DNA from: an uncultured Sphingomonadales bacterium
Lineage (GTDB): Bacteria; Pseudomonadota; Alphaproteobacteria; Sphingomonadales; Sphingomonadaceae
Direction of reading: 5' to 3'
NCBI GenBank assembly: GCA_903839675.1
Contig: CAIMDB010000022.1
Location: forward strand, 168,877 to 232,876
Length of the DNA stretch: 64,000 nucleotides
In this document: positions 37,587 to 47,040 of the stretch, one piece after another
How the letters are laid out: each line of letters opens with the position of its first letter
Position numbering within the stretch: position 1 is the first letter of the stretch
Translations under genes and position numbers: made by a program
The notes under the pieces: generated by a model
Databases searched by the model: none
Told to the model about the DNA's origin: nothing
The model's input: the letters and a program-made list of their open reading frames with translations, nothing else

Positions 37587-38948
37587 ATGGCCTCCGCGCT
37601 CCCCGTGGTCGCCATCATCGGGCGGCCCAATGTCGGCAAATCAACATTGTTCAACCGGTTGGTTGGCAAGCGCATCGCGCTTGTCGACGATCGGCCCGGC
37701 GTCACGCGTGATCGGCGCGAAGGCGACGCCAATCTGATCGGCCTCGAATTCCGTGTTGTCGACACGGCGGGTTTTGAAGATGAGGATGAGCAGACGCTCC
37801 CCGGCCGGATGCGGATGCAGACCGAGTCGGCGGCACGCCATGCCGATGTCGCACTTTTCGTGATCGACGCGCGGGCAGGTGTCACCCCGCTGGACTCAGA
37901 AATCGCCAATTGGCTGCGCAGCCTGTCGACGCCTGTCGTCATCCTCGCCAACAAGTGCGAAGGCCGCTCTGGCGAATCCGGCGTTCTGGAATGTTATAAT
38001 CTTGGCTTGGGTGATCCCATTCCGTTCAGCGCCGAACATGGCGAAGGCATGGATGATCTGTTCCAGACGCTCTTGCCGCACATCGAAAAGGACGAGGACG
38101 AGTTTGCCGTTGAGGCGGAAGACGATGAAGATGAAAATGGCCCGCTGAAGCTGGCCATCGTTGGTCGTCCGAACGCCGGCAAGTCTACGCTCGTCAACAA
38201 ATTGCTCGGTGAAGACCGCATGATCACTGGCCCCGAAGCAGGCATCACGCGCGACTCAATCAGCATTGACTGGGAATGGAAAGACAAGCCAGTCCGCCTC
38301 ATCGATACGGCTGGGCTGCGACGCAAGGCGAAGGTGGAAGACAAGCTGGAACGCCTGTCGGCAGCCGATACCCAGCGCGCTATCGATTTTGCGGAAGTTG
38401 TCGTCCTTTTGCTTGATGCCACGCGCGGGTTGGAAGCACAGGATCTTCGCATCGCAGATCAGATTTTCTCTGAAGGCCGGGCGATGATTGTTGTCCTCAA
38501 CAAATGGGACACGGTTGAGCAGGGCAGCGCGCTATTCCAAGGTATACGCAAGGCGCTTGACGAAGGTTTCGCCCAAGTAAGGGGCGTGCCGCTGATTACA
38601 ATTTCAGCCGCGACCGGGAAAGGCATCGACCAGATTTTGGAAGTGGCGTTTGAAGTGCGTGAGGCTTGGAGCCAGCGTGTATCGACGGGCCAGTTGAACC
38701 GCTGGTTTGAGCGTGCTGTTGAGAAGAACCCACCGCCAGCACCGGGTGGCAAACGCGCTAAGCTGCGCTACATCACGCAGATCAAGACGCGTCCGCCGAG
38801 CTTTGTCGTGTTTGGGAACCGGGTTGAAGACCTGCCCGAAAGCTACCGACGCTACCTCGTCAATGGCATCCGCAGTGAACTGGGCTTCGGCGCTGTTCCG
38901 GTCCGGCTCACGCTGCGTGGTGGGAAAAACCCCTACCACACCAAGTAA
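37587..38948 (+). CDS. der: ribosome-associated GTPase Der (EngA)
   Basis: A 453-residue protein with two consecutive G domains and a C-terminal KH-like domain, the hallmark of Der, needed for 50S subunit maturation. G1 motifs are GRPNVGKST and GRPNAGKST; G3 DTAG occurs in both; G4 is NKCE and NKWD. The KH part ends in GGKNPYHTK. A longer acidic linker (ETEDDEDENG-like, DEDEFAVEAEDDEDE) joins the two G domains. ATG 37587 is taken because GGGAG lies 8 bases upstream; the frame also has a TTG two codons earlier. Confidence 0.97.
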   Translation: MASALPVVAIIGRPNVGKSTLFNRLVGKRIALVDDRPGVTRDRREGDANLIGLEFRVVDTAGFEDEDEQTLPGRMRMQTESAARHADVALFVIDARAGVTPLDSEIANWLRSLSTPVVILANKCEGRSGESGVLECYNLGLGDPIPFSAEHGEGMDDLFQTLLPHIEKDEDEFAVEAEDDEDENGPLKLAIVGRPNAGKSTLVNKLLGEDRMITGPEAGITRDSISIDWEWKDKPVRLIDTAGLRRKAKVEDKLERLSAADTQRAIDFAEVVVLLLDATRGLEAQDLRIADQIFSEGRAMIVVLNKWDTVEQGSALFQGIRKALDEGFAQVRGVPLITISAATGKGIDQILEVAFEVREAWSQRVSTGQLNRWFERAVEKNPPPAPGGKRAKLRYITQIKTRPPSFVVFGNRVEDLPESYRRYLVNGIRSELGFGAVPVRLTLRGGKNPYHTK

Positions 38949-38960
38949 GCGCGTCGTGCG

Positions 38961-39527
38961 CTACGGCGTGAGTTCAATGTCCCAATACAGCCAATCCCGC
39001 CAGGTTTCGTGCAGGTAGTTGGGGGGATAGCTGCGCCCATGTTCCTGAAGTTCCCAGGTCGTCGGGCAATGCGCTGTATGCATCAGCCGCATACCGGCTT
39101 CCCGCGGCGTGCGACCGCCCTTGCGCAGGTTGCAGGGCGAACAGGCGGTGGCGACATTCTCCCACGTCGTGCGGCCACCTTGGGCGCGAGGAACAATGTG
39201 GTCGAACGTCAGGTCTTTGGGGGAACCGCAATATTGGCAAATGAAGCGGTCCCGCAGGAACAGGTTGAATCGGGTAAAGGCAGGGTGGGCAGAAGGCCGC
39301 ACATATTGCTTCAGCGCGATAACAGAAGGCAACTGCAACCGCGCGGTGGGACTTCGAACCTCACGCTCATAATGTGCAACGACATCCACACGATCAAGGA
39401 ACATCGCCTTGACGGCGGTTTGCCACGGCCACAGCGACAGCGGATAATAAGACAAAGGCGTAAAATCTGCATTCAAGACAAGCGCCGGACAACTGTCCGG
39501 ATGACGAATGAGATCGGGATGGTACAT
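38961..39527 (-). CDS. HNH endonuclease family protein
   Basis: A 188-residue protein. The HNH domain is in the middle: CQYCGSPKDLTFDHIVPRAQGG (first CxxC and the HI catalytic His), then WENVATACSPCNLRKGG (Asn and second CxxC). Such nucleases, of the McrA-like kind, are widespread in alphaproteobacteria, where a long N-terminal region precedes the domain (VLNADFTPLSYYPLSLWPWQTAV). Cellular target unknown. ATG 39527 (MYHPD) follows AAGAGACAACC. Divergent from gluQRS, with a 93-bp spacer. Confidence 0.9.
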   Translation of the reverse strand: MYHPDLIRHPDSCPALVLNADFTPLSYYPLSLWPWQTAVKAMFLDRVDVVAHYEREVRSPTARLQLPSVIALKQYVRPSAHPAFTRFNLFLRDRFICQYCGSPKDLTFDHIVPRAQGGRTTWENVATACSPCNLRKGGRTPREAGMRLMHTAHCPTTWELQEHGRSYPPNYLHETWRDWLYWDIELTP

Positions 39528-39620
39528 GGTTGTCTCTTTCCCCTTCTTGCGCACTTCCCTTGCAGGTAAAGATTGCATGATAATGACTGCATCTACAACA
39601 TGTTGGGGTCAAGGGGGCAA

Positions 39621-40466
39621 ATGGTCACGAAATCTGCATCTCGCTTTGCGCCCAGCCCAACCGGACGCTTGCACCTTGGCCATGCCTACTCCGCCCTGCG
39701 CGCGCACGACCTGGCAAAGGCGGGGGAAGGGCGTTTTCTGCTGCGGATCGAAGATATCGATCAGACGAGGTGCCGACCCGAGAATGTGGACGGCATCTAT
39801 GAGGATTTGCGCTGGCTAGGGTTGAACTGGGACAGGGACGTGGTGTTCCAGTCGGACAGGCATTCCGCTTACGTTGCGGCCCTCGACCGAATCGTGGCGC
39901 AAGGGCTGGCGTACCGGTGCTGGTGCACACGCGCTGAGGTGGCTGCCAACATTGATGCGCCACAGGGCAACGCGCAGCCGGTCTATCCCGGCACGTGCAA
40001 GGGGCGGCGCGACGCAGGTGACGGGCGTCCATTCAGCTGGCGGCTGGATGTGGCTGAGGCGGTGCGCCGAGCAGGTGACCTCACATGGACTGATGTGGAT
40101 GCAGGCAAGATCGAAGCAACGCCGGAAAGGCTTGGTGACGTTGTGATCGCCCGGAAGGATGCGCCGGCTGCTTATCATCTCGCCGTGGTTGTGGACGATG
40201 ACTGGCAAGGCGTTACCGATGTGGTGCGAGGGCGCGATCTCTTCGACTCAACGCATATCCATCGGCTGATCCAGCACATTTTGGATATCCGCCCGCCCGC
40301 CTATCATCACCATAAGCTGATCATGGATGCGACAGGCACCCGCCTTGCCAAGCGTAAACAAGCGCCTACGCTCGCGGCGATGCGGGCAGATGGCGTCGAT
40401 CCGGAGGCACTTGTTGCTGGATTGCGGGCAGGTGTCCTTCCGGACGGGTTTTGCTTTTCGGACTAA
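39621..40466 (+). CDS. gluQ: glutamyl-Q tRNA(Asp) synthetase
   Basis: A 281-residue paralog of the glutamyl-tRNA synthetase catalytic domain without the anticodon-binding part. It attaches glutamate to the queuosine base of tRNA-Asp. HIGH-type motif is HLGHAYSAL, the KMSKS-equivalent is RLAKRKQ, and the zinc-site cysteines (CWC ... YPGTC) are present. AAGGGGGC precedes ATG 39621. A queuosine-precursor transporter lies 3 kb downstream, a functional link but not in the same operon. Confidence 0.93.
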   Translation: MVTKSASRFAPSPTGRLHLGHAYSALRAHDLAKAGEGRFLLRIEDIDQTRCRPENVDGIYEDLRWLGLNWDRDVVFQSDRHSAYVAALDRIVAQGLAYRCWCTRAEVAANIDAPQGNAQPVYPGTCKGRRDAGDGRPFSWRLDVAEAVRRAGDLTWTDVDAGKIEATPERLGDVVIARKDAPAAYHLAVVVDDDWQGVTDVVRGRDLFDSTHIHRLIQHILDIRPPAYHHHKLIMDATGTRLAKRKQAPTLAAMRADGVDPEALVAGLRAGVLPDGFCFSD

Positions 40467-40543
40467 AGGCGCATTGGCAGGCCGTCAGGACACATGCATG
40501 AAATGCTTTGCCCGCTGACAAGCCGAGTCTATGAGTAAAAATT

Positions 40544-40777
40544 ATGGGAAACACATTTCTGATCCTGCTTCTCGTCGCGGCCATGATCGCCACTGTGGTG
40601 GCGCTGGTACGTGGCGTGGTTGCCTTTCTGAAAACCACTGAGGAAGACCTGAAAGGGGACGGCGCCGGCCCAAGCGCATCAAGCGTGAAGCAGAACAAGG
40701 CGATGATGCACCGCGTGATCTTTCAGGCGGCGGCTATCCTCATTGTGGTGGTCCTTCTCGCCTCGTCGCGAGGCTAA
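40544..40777 (+). CDS. HIG1-domain-type small twin-transmembrane protein
   Basis: A 77-residue protein with two hydrophobic helices (about residues 4-28 and 58-73) separated by a charged loop (KTTEEDLKG to KQNKAMMHRVIFQ). The second part with NKAMMHRVIFQAAAIL matches the HIG1-like pattern of respiratory-complex-associated proteins. A gene of this kind commonly precedes the PduO-type adenosyltransferase in alphaproteobacteria (from memory). Three bases separate its stop from the next start. Confidence 0.75.
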   Translation: MGNTFLILLLVAAMIATVVALVRGVVAFLKTTEEDLKGDGAGPSASSVKQNKAMMHRVIFQAAAILIVVVLLASSRG

Positions 40778-40780
40778 GCC

Positions 40781-41347
40781 TTGGTCAAACTAACCAAAAT
40801 CTACACGAGGACCGGCGACGACGGCACGACCGGCCTTGTCGATGGCAACCGGACGGCAAAAGATTCGGGCCGTATCGCCGTGATTGGCGATGTGGATGAG
40901 TTGAACAGCCTGATGGGGGTTGCCGCTCAACATGCAGTGGGGACGGATCTTGATCGTCTCCGCATGATCCAGAATGATTTGTTTGATCTGGGTGCCGATT
41001 TGGCCACGCCCGGAGAGGATTTCACGCCGTCGGAAATGGTGCTGCGGGTCGTGGCCAGCCAGACTGCGCGCCTTGAGCATGAAATTGACGCGATGAACGA
41101 GGCGATGGCTCCGTTATCCAGCTTTATTCTGCCCGGTGGATATCCGCTCGCCTGTGCACTTCATGTGGCGCGGTCGGTCGCCCGTCGTGCTGAACGTGCG
41201 ATGGTGCACGCCAATCGTGCAGCGCCGCTCAACCCTGAAGCACAGCGGTACATCAATCGCCTTTCGGATTGGCTTTTCGTGGCGGCGCGCCATGCCAATG
41301 ATCAAGGGGCGACGGATATCCTCTGGAAGCCGGGCGCTTCGCGCTAG
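40781..41347 (+). CDS. cob(I)alamin adenosyltransferase, PduO type
   Basis: A 188-residue PduO/MMAB-type enzyme making adenosylcobalamin from cob(I)alamin and ATP. Signatures: KIYTRTGDDGTTGLVDG at the N-terminus, the GDVDELNSLMG box, FILPGGYPLACALHVARSVARRAER and the RLSDWLFVAAR tail. The start codon is TTG at 40781. Supplying AdoCbl would support enzymes such as methylmalonyl-CoA mutase elsewhere. Confidence 0.94.
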   Translation: MVKLTKIYTRTGDDGTTGLVDGNRTAKDSGRIAVIGDVDELNSLMGVAAQHAVGTDLDRLRMIQNDLFDLGADLATPGEDFTPSEMVLRVVASQTARLEHEIDAMNEAMAPLSSFILPGGYPLACALHVARSVARRAERAMVHANRAAPLNPEAQRYINRLSDWLFVAARHANDQGATDILWKPGASR

Positions 41348-41354
41348 ACGCCGC

Positions 41355-42374
41355 TTATTTGCGGGTCTGGGTGGTGGCTTGCCAGACAGGGATCCAGTCG
41401 ATCACGCCCCGGCATTCTTCCATCGCAATCTTGGATAGGAGCCGAAATTTCGAGCCGTCCCACGTATAGGTCTCAGCACTGCCGCAATCGCCGAGGCCAC
41501 GTCCCTTTGCATAGCTGCTCAGCTGGCCAGTGGCGGCATCCCAGTCCGCATTGACGAGCATCGGGGGCCCGCCCGCTTCGGTAAAGCCGGGGGCGAAATC
41601 GAAGGAGGCGATCTTCATCCGCCGTCCGATGCTGCGGTTGACCAGCACGGGCACTGACATGAAGTTGTACGCACCTGATCCGCAAGGGACCAAAGCCAAC
41701 CATGTCGACCCATTGAGATGATAGGCCTCATGAACATCCGAAACGCCCGGTTCAGCATCGCATGATGTGCGAGCCTGAAGCGCCGCAATGTCCTTCGCCG
41801 ATAACTTGAAGCGTGGGCCGTTGGGCCGGGCTCTGCTGGGGATGAAGGGGACAGAGGGGGGCGCTGCCAAGGCGGTGGCCGGGCGGTTCCCAAGAGAGAT
41901 CATCGCGGTCTCAGACTTTGCCCGACCTTGGCGGTCATCCATGTAAAGAAGTGCTGCCACCACGCCCCGCAGCGATGCCCCGCCGAGCGACACGCCCGCT
42001 GCGTCGCGCAACTCGACTGTTTTTGCCGCCTTCAACTTTGCAATGGCATCTGCTGGAAGATCGAGGTCAAAGGGGGCGTCTTGGCTTTTTAGGCCGGCTG
42101 AGCCGATGACCACTGTGCCATCTGCAACCAGGCTAAGATCGCCCGATTTTCGGTCTTCGATATTGGCAATGCTCAAGCGGGGGGCGTCTTGGCGACCGCC
42201 GCCGCGGATGATGGCAACGGTGAGCTGATTCTCTCCTGATTCCATTTCCATCAATGATACAGCCGTGCATCGACGGGCGTTGTCGCAACCGACGGCCCAG
42301 TCTTCAAAACTCTTCAGTTCGCCGGGCTTTGGCAGCATCGCGGCCGCCGCGGCCAGCGCGTAAGGTGCCAGCAT
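41355..42374 (-). CDS. DUF1176 domain protein, exported
   Basis: A 339-residue protein with a hydrophobic N-terminus (MLAPYALAAAAAMLP) that looks like a signal peptide. The body matches DUF1176: an early disulfide-like pair (VGCDNARRCTAVS), a central TSCDAEPGVSDVHEAYHLNG segment and C-terminal GLGDCGSAETYTWDG and MEECRGV. The Cys pairs fit a periplasmic, disulfide-bonded protein. Function is not known. It is convergent with the adenosyltransferase gene. Confidence 0.8.
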   Translation of the reverse strand: MLAPYALAAAAAMLPKPGELKSFEDWAVGCDNARRCTAVSLMEMESGENQLTVAIIRGGGRQDAPRLSIANIEDRKSGDLSLVADGTVVIGSAGLKSQDAPFDLDLPADAIAKLKAAKTVELRDAAGVSLGGASLRGVVAALLYMDDRQGRAKSETAMISLGNRPATALAAPPSVPFIPSRARPNGPRFKLSAKDIAALQARTSCDAEPGVSDVHEAYHLNGSTWLALVPCGSGAYNFMSVPVLVNRSIGRRMKIASFDFAPGFTEAGGPPMLVNADWDAATGQLSSYAKGRGLGDCGSAETYTWDGSKFRLLSKIAMEECRGVIDWIPVWQATTQTRK

Positions 42375-42453
42375 GGGTTTGTTCTAGCCGATCCCCCATT
42401 GAGTCGATAGAGGCAGCGCAAATAACGACAATCAGACATCCCAGGGGTTCGAC

Positions 42454-43323
42454 ATGAAAATCATTGGCATCATTGGCGCCGGTCAGATGGGCGCCGGCAT
42501 TGCGCAGGTTTCGGCCCAAGCTGGGTATGACGTTCTTCTTTCAGATATCGACATCTCACGCGCAGAGGCGGGTAAAGCCACGGCCGCCAAAGGCCTTCAA
42601 CGGCTTGTAGATCGTGAAAAGATCGACGGGGCTACCCGTGATACGGTCCTTGCCCGCATTACCCCTGTCGCCGGAAGCGCCTCCTTTGCCAGTGCAGATC
42701 TGGTCATCGAAGCAGCCACGGAACGCGAAGACATTAAGCGCGCCATTTTCAATGATGTGGGCAAGGTCCTGCGCGAAGACGCGATCCTCGCCTCCAACAC
42801 GTCGTCTATCCCCATCACGCGCATGGCGCAGGCATCGCCTGATCCTGCGCGCTTCATCGGCATTCACTTCTTCAATCCCGTTCCTGTGATGGGGCTGATT
42901 GAGGTCATTCCCGGTCTTGCGACATCCAAGGCGACGGTTGAGACGGTCAGTGCCTTTTGCGACAGCCTGAAGAAGGAAATCGTCTATGCAGAGGATGAGC
43001 CCGGTTTCGTCGTCAACCGCATCCTCCTGCCGATGATTAACGAAGCCGTGTTCGTTTTAGGGCAGGGCACGGCGAACATTCAGGATATCGATAAGGGTTG
43101 CCGCATTGGCCTCAACCACCCGATGGGACCGCTGGAACTGGCGGACTTTGTGGGTCTCGATACCTGTCTCGATATCGTGATGGTGCTCTATAATACGACC
43201 GGAGACAGCAAGTACCGTCCGGCGCCGCTGCTGGTGAAATATGTCGAGGCCGGCTGGCTCGGCCGCAAGACGGGCCGGGGCTTTTACGATTATTCAGGGC
43301 CAGTGCCGGTTCCGACGCGCTGA
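42454..43323 (+). CDS. 3-hydroxybutyryl-CoA dehydrogenase
   Basis: A 289-residue dehydrogenase of the HbdA/PaaH type. It interconverts acetoacetyl-CoA and 3-hydroxybutyryl-CoA with NAD(P). The Rossmann start is [12 protein letters not shown]; the catalytic His is in [15 protein letters not shown] and the NT(S) box in SNTSSIPIT. The C-terminal domain has [22 protein letters not shown]. Role in fatty acid or PHB metabolism is likely. It is divergent from the DUF1176 gene. Confidence 0.95.
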   Translation: MKIIGIIGAGQMGAGIAQVSAQAGYDVLLSDIDISRAEAGKATAAKGLQRLVDREKIDGATRDTVLARITPVAGSASFASADLVIEAATEREDIKRAIFNDVGKVLREDAILASNTSSIPITRMAQASPDPARFIGIHFFNPVPVMGLIEVIPGLATSKATVETVSAFCDSLKKEIVYAEDEPGFVVNRILLPMINEAVFVLGQGTANIQDIDKGCRIGLNHPMGPLELADFVGLDTCLDIVMVLYNTTGDSKYRPAPLLVKYVEAGWLGRKTGRGFYDYSGPVPVPTR

Positions 43324-43380
43324 TTTGACAAGTGCGCGCACCGCGTCACACTGAGCGAGGTTTTTGGGGGAAGATTACAT

Positions 43381-44007
43381 ATGCCGTTGGGCTTGTTCAT
43401 TTTTTCGATCTTCTATGGCGGCATGGTCTGCATCGCAGGTGTGCTCGGTGCCAAGCAGGTCGCGCTCGGGCCGCTGGCGGTAGAAGCGGGCATTTTCCCG
43501 TTCCTCCTTCTGGTCATCACCTCCAGCGCCATTGCCGAGCTTTATGGAAAGGCGCGCGCCGATGCGCTGGTGCGGTTTGGCTTCATTCCTCTTATCGCGT
43601 CGATCCTGCTCATTCAGGTCGTACTGGCACTTCCAGTGGACGAAGGCATGTACCCGCCCGCAGTGGACGCATTCCCGATCATTCTTGGTCAAAGCGGGCG
43701 GATGATGTTTGCCGGGCTCATTTCCTACGGTTTGTCCCAGACGCTGAACGTTTATGTGTTTGCAAAGCTCGCCCGGCCGGAAGGCGGCATGCTCTGGCTT
43801 CGCGCCGGCGTGGCGAGTGTTTTGTCGCAAATCCTCGATACCGTCCTGTTCATCAGTATCTCTTTTTATGGGGAGCGGGAGATTGCGGATCTTATGGTCG
43901 GACAAATGACCGCCAAGATTGTTTTGTCGCTGTTGATGGTGCCTCTACTTGTGACCTTGATGGTCAAGCTGGGTCGCAAACTTGACCTGACGCCCGTCAA
44001 CGCATAG
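43381..44007 (+). CDS. queuosine-precursor transporter (YhhQ/VUT family)
   Basis: A 208-residue membrane protein of about six helices. The family pattern is visible: MVCIAGVLGAKQVALGPLAVEAGIFPF, SSAIAELYGKARA (conserved E-x-Y-G), and a late SVLSQILDTVLFISISFYG. The VUT family imports pre-Q0 or pre-Q1 in E. coli YhhQ. ATG 43381 follows TTGGGGGAAG closely. Read with argB 13 bases downstream. Confidence 0.87.
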   Translation: MPLGLFIFSIFYGGMVCIAGVLGAKQVALGPLAVEAGIFPFLLLVITSSAIAELYGKARADALVRFGFIPLIASILLIQVVLALPVDEGMYPPAVDAFPIILGQSGRMMFAGLISYGLSQTLNVYVFAKLARPEGGMLWLRAGVASVLSQILDTVLFISISFYGEREIADLMVGQMTAKIVLSLLMVPLLVTLMVKLGRKLDLTPVNA

Positions 44008-44020
44008 CGCCCGCGCCATC

Positions 44021-44920
44021 ATGAGCAGACACGCACCCAACCAGACCGCGCTCGCCAAAGCCGAAATTCTCACCGAGGCGCTGCCCTATATCCAGCGTTA
44101 TGCAGGACAGACGTTCGTCGTGAAATATGGCGGCCACGCCATGGGTGATCCGGAAGCGGCGCGCAATTTTGCAGAGGACATCGTCCTTCTGAAAGCTGTC
44201 GGTATCAACCCCGTCGTTGTGCATGGCGGCGGGCCGCAGATTGGCCGGATGCTCAAGCAGCTTGGCATCGAATCGACATTTGTCGGCGGCCTACGCGTGA
44301 CCGACAAAGAAACTGCCTATGTTGCGGAAATGGTGCTGTCGGGTGCCATCAATAAGGAAATTGTCAGCTGGATCATGCAGGCTGGTGGCCAAGCGGTTGG
44401 GCTGTCCGGCAAGGATGCCGGCCTTGTCACCGCGCGCAAGATTGAAGGCCGTGAGCCCGATCCCAACCGGGGCATCGAACGCAATGTCGATATCGGATTT
44501 GTCGGAGAGCCGATTGCCGTCAACCCGAAGATCCTCGAGACGTTGACGCATAATGGCGTCATTCCGGTCGTCGCGCCCATTGCGCCAGACGCGAATGGCG
44601 AAACCTTCAACATCAACGCGGATACGATGGCGGGCGCCATTGCCACGCACGTAGGTGCCGCACGCCTGTTCCTCCTGACTGATGTTGCCGGTGTTCTCGA
44701 TAAGGACGGCAATTTGTTGACCGACCTTGATCCGGCGCGGATCGCCCAGCTTCAAGCGGATGGCACAGTGTCTGGCGGCATGATCCCTAAGCTGGAAACC
44801 TGCATCACCGCCGTTGAAGGTGGCGTGGATGCCGCTGTCATTCTTGACGGACGCGTGCCGCATGTGACGCTGCTGGAAATCTTCACCCGCGGCGGGGCCG
44901 GGACGCTCGTCCACAAATAG
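44021..44920 (+). CDS. argB: acetylglutamate kinase
   Basis: A 299-residue ArgB, phosphorylating N-acetylglutamate in arginine synthesis. The glycine-rich motifs KYGGHAMGD and VHGGGPQI, the substrate block GGLRVTD, and the late GGMIPKLETC plus AVEGGVDAAVILDGR are all present. The N-terminal extension before the fold fits the hexameric, arginine-feedback-sensitive type. Convergent with ung, 3 bases between stops. Confidence 0.96.
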   Translation: MSRHAPNQTALAKAEILTEALPYIQRYAGQTFVVKYGGHAMGDPEAARNFAEDIVLLKAVGINPVVVHGGGPQIGRMLKQLGIESTFVGGLRVTDKETAYVAEMVLSGAINKEIVSWIMQAGGQAVGLSGKDAGLVTARKIEGREPDPNRGIERNVDIGFVGEPIAVNPKILETLTHNGVIPVVAPIAPDANGETFNINADTMAGAIATHVGAARLFLLTDVAGVLDKDGNLLTDLDPARIAQLQADGTVSGGMIPKLETCITAVEGGVDAAVILDGRVPHVTLLEIFTRGGAGTLVHK

Positions 44921-44923
44921 GTG

Positions 44924-45613
44924 TTAGGCCAAGTCTGGTAGCGACCAGTCAATGGGCGCCTGTCCGTTGGCGGATAGAAATGCGTTCGCCTTCGAAAAGT
45001 GCCCACACCCCAGAAACCCGTTATGCGCGGAAAGCGGGGAGGGGTGTGCCGCCTTCAGCACCAGATGCCGCGTTCCATCGACGAACGCCGCCTTTTTTTG
45101 GGCATAGGCCCCCCAGAGCATGAACACGACGGGATCGGCTTTAGCATTTACCGTCCGGATGATCTCATCGGTGAACTCTTCCCAGCCTTTGCGCTGATGT
45201 GATGCGGCCTGAGCCATTTCGACGGTCAGCACACTGTTGAGGAGCAGGACGCCCTGCTTTGCCCAATGCTCTAGAAAGCCATGTTTGGGGCGGGGAAGGC
45301 CAAGATCGCTTTCCAGCTCCTTATAGATGTTCACGAGGGACGGCGGCGGCCGAACGCCCGGCTGCACGCTGAAGCACAGCCCATGGGCTTGGCCTTCCCC
45401 GTGATAGGGGTCTTGCCCCAGGATAACGACGCGGACCTTGTCCAACGGGGTCAGGTCCAACGCGCGGAACCATTCGTCCTGCCTGGGGAAGATCTGTTTT
45501 CCGGCGCCTTGCTCCGAAGCGATGAAGGACCTCAGCGCCTGCATCCGTGGGCTGGCGAAATCTTCTGCCAAATGTGCATCCCAGCTTTCGGGGAGTTTGA
45601 TCTGATCGGTCAT
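44924..45613 (-). CDS. ung: uracil-DNA glycosylase
   Basis: A 229-residue family-1 UDG removing uracil from DNA. The water-activating motif is GQDPYHG with catalytic Asp68, the uracil pocket includes [10 protein letters not shown], and the DNA-intercalating loop is [11 protein letters not shown] with the catalytic His. The ATG at 45613 (MTDQIK) is used because it aligns with the fold; an upstream frame is open but extends into the divergent gene's promoter region. Confidence 0.97.
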   Translation of the reverse strand: MTDQIKLPESWDAHLAEDFASPRMQALRSFIASEQGAGKQIFPRQDEWFRALDLTPLDKVRVVILGQDPYHGEGQAHGLCFSVQPGVRPPPSLVNIYKELESDLGLPRPKHGFLEHWAKQGVLLLNSVLTVEMAQAASHQRKGWEEFTDEIIRTVNAKADPVVFMLWGAYAQKKAAFVDGTRHLVLKAAHPSPLSAHNGFLGCGHFSKANAFLSANGQAPIDWSLPDLA

Positions 45614-45718
45614 AACGCATTCGAGGTGCGTTGGTCCTGCTTCGGAGTCAATCATATCTACCAGTTGCGGCACGGGCGAATCCCCGCCATGAAACGTCAG
45701 AAGCAAAGAGAGGATGAC

Positions 45719-46627
45719 ATGGCCGATTACAACACAATCAAGGTCGATATCTCCGAAGGTATCCTGACCCTCACGATGAACCGTCCAGACAAGATGAACG
45801 CGTTCACCAGTGAAATGATGCAGGAGATGATTTCTGCGTTTGACGTGGCAGACGCAGACGATTCTGTTCGGGCTGTGATCGTAACGGGCGCTGGGGATCG
45901 TGCCTTTTGCGCGGGCGCCGACCTGTCAGCTGGGGCGAAGACCTTTGACTATGCCGACCGTGATGATCGCGACACGAATGCGGGCGCCGTCAACGCGGAC
46001 GGCTCGATCGACCTGAGCCATGAAGATGCCCGCGATGGCGGCGGTCGGCTGACCCTGCGCATCTTTAACTGCAAAAAGCCTGTCATCGGTGCGATCAACG
46101 GCGCAGCTGTCGGCATCGGTGTGACGATGCAATTGCCGATGGATTTCCGTCTGGCCAGCAGCAGCGCCCGTTTTGGCTTTGTGTTTGCGCGGCGTGGTAT
46201 TGTGCCGGAAGCCGCCTCCAGCTGGTTCCTGCCGCGTCTGGTCGGCATCAGTCAGGCGTTGGAGTGGTGCTATTCCGGCCGTGTCTTCGGCGCTGAGGAA
46301 GCGTTGAAGGGTGGGCTCGTACACTCGATCCATGCACCTGAGGACTTGTTGGCAGCGGCGCGGGCCTTTGCGCACGAACTCACCGCGGAAAGTGCGCCAG
46401 TCTCGATTGCCCTCACGCGTCAGATGATGTGGCGCATGCTGGGTGCTGCTCACCCGATGGAGGCGCATAAGCTCGACAGCCGGGCGATCTGGGCACGCGG
46501 TGCAGCCGGAGATGCCAAGGAAGGCGTATCCTCCTTCCTTGAAAAGCGCCCTGCGGTGTATCCGGATAAGGTCAGCGAGAACTTCCCGCACTTCTCACCC
46601 TGGATGGACGAACCCAGCTACAGCTGA
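45719..46627 (+). CDS. enoyl-CoA hydratase/isomerase family protein
   Basis: A 302-residue crotonase-fold protein. Oxyanion-hole glycines lie in [11 protein letters not shown] and [12 protein letters not shown]. The second catalytic position is in [16 protein letters not shown], where the Glu of the canonical pair is retained. An acidic insertion (about residues 75-107, with [20 protein letters not shown]) is longer than in EchA1-type hydratases. Substrate not assigned. AAAGAGAGGA precedes ATG 45719. Divergent from ung. Confidence 0.9.
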   Translation: MADYNTIKVDISEGILTLTMNRPDKMNAFTSEMMQEMISAFDVADADDSVRAVIVTGAGDRAFCAGADLSAGAKTFDYADRDDRDTNAGAVNADGSIDLSHEDARDGGGRLTLRIFNCKKPVIGAINGAAVGIGVTMQLPMDFRLASSSARFGFVFARRGIVPEAASSWFLPRLVGISQALEWCYSGRVFGAEEALKGGLVHSIHAPEDLLAAARAFAHELTAESAPVSIALTRQMMWRMLGAAHPMEAHKLDSRAIWARGAAGDAKEGVSSFLEKRPAVYPDKVSENFPHFSPWMDEPSYS

Positions 46628-46651
46628 GTTCGTCCCGCTCGGGAGAGGGTA

Positions 46652-46948
46652 TCAGCGGCAGCGGCGCTTCTGGTCGAGCTCACGCCCGACCAGGGCGCCC
46701 GCTGCGGCACCCAATATCGTTCCCGTCCCACGTTCGCCGCGGGTGTCGATCGCACGCCCGAGCAGAGCACCACCAGCAGCGCCGACGACAAGGCCAACCG
46801 TGCCATCCGATTTGCGGCAGTAGGTGCGACCGTCTTCACCACGCCATTCGCGGTAACGGTGCCCGTCACGGGCTTCTGCAGGCGTCGCGACGGCCAAAGT
46901 CGGCAGTGTCATCGCCACCGCAGAAAATGTCAGAAATATCTTACGCAT
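46652..46948 (-). CDS. glycine-zipper 2TM domain protein, exported
   Basis: A 98-residue protein with a signal peptide (ending near ATPAEA) and a C-terminal glycine zipper made of two repeats, GLVVGAAGGALLGRAID and GTILGAAAGALVGRELD. Such proteins of the Rick_17kDa/SlyB-like kind sit in the cell envelope; the function is structural or unknown. Two Cys (TYCRKS and the penultimate CR) could pair. Its start is preceded by AAGGAGC. Confidence 0.83.
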   Translation of the reverse strand: MRKIFLTFSAVAMTLPTLAVATPAEARDGHRYREWRGEDGRTYCRKSDGTVGLVVGAAGGALLGRAIDTRGERGTGTILGAAAGALVGRELDQKRRCR

Positions 46949-47040
46949 GCCAAAGCTCCTTTGCCTCTTTTTCGAGGACTAGGGCCATCATGGCGCAGAT
47001 TATCTGAACCCACGGCAACGAACACACTGATTCGTTGCGT

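Noticed and set aside
43332..43985. Frame of 217 codons overlapping the YhhQ-like gene in another frame
   Set aside because: The 43381 frame has the family's membrane segments and conserved motifs; the other is Arg/Gly-rich noise.
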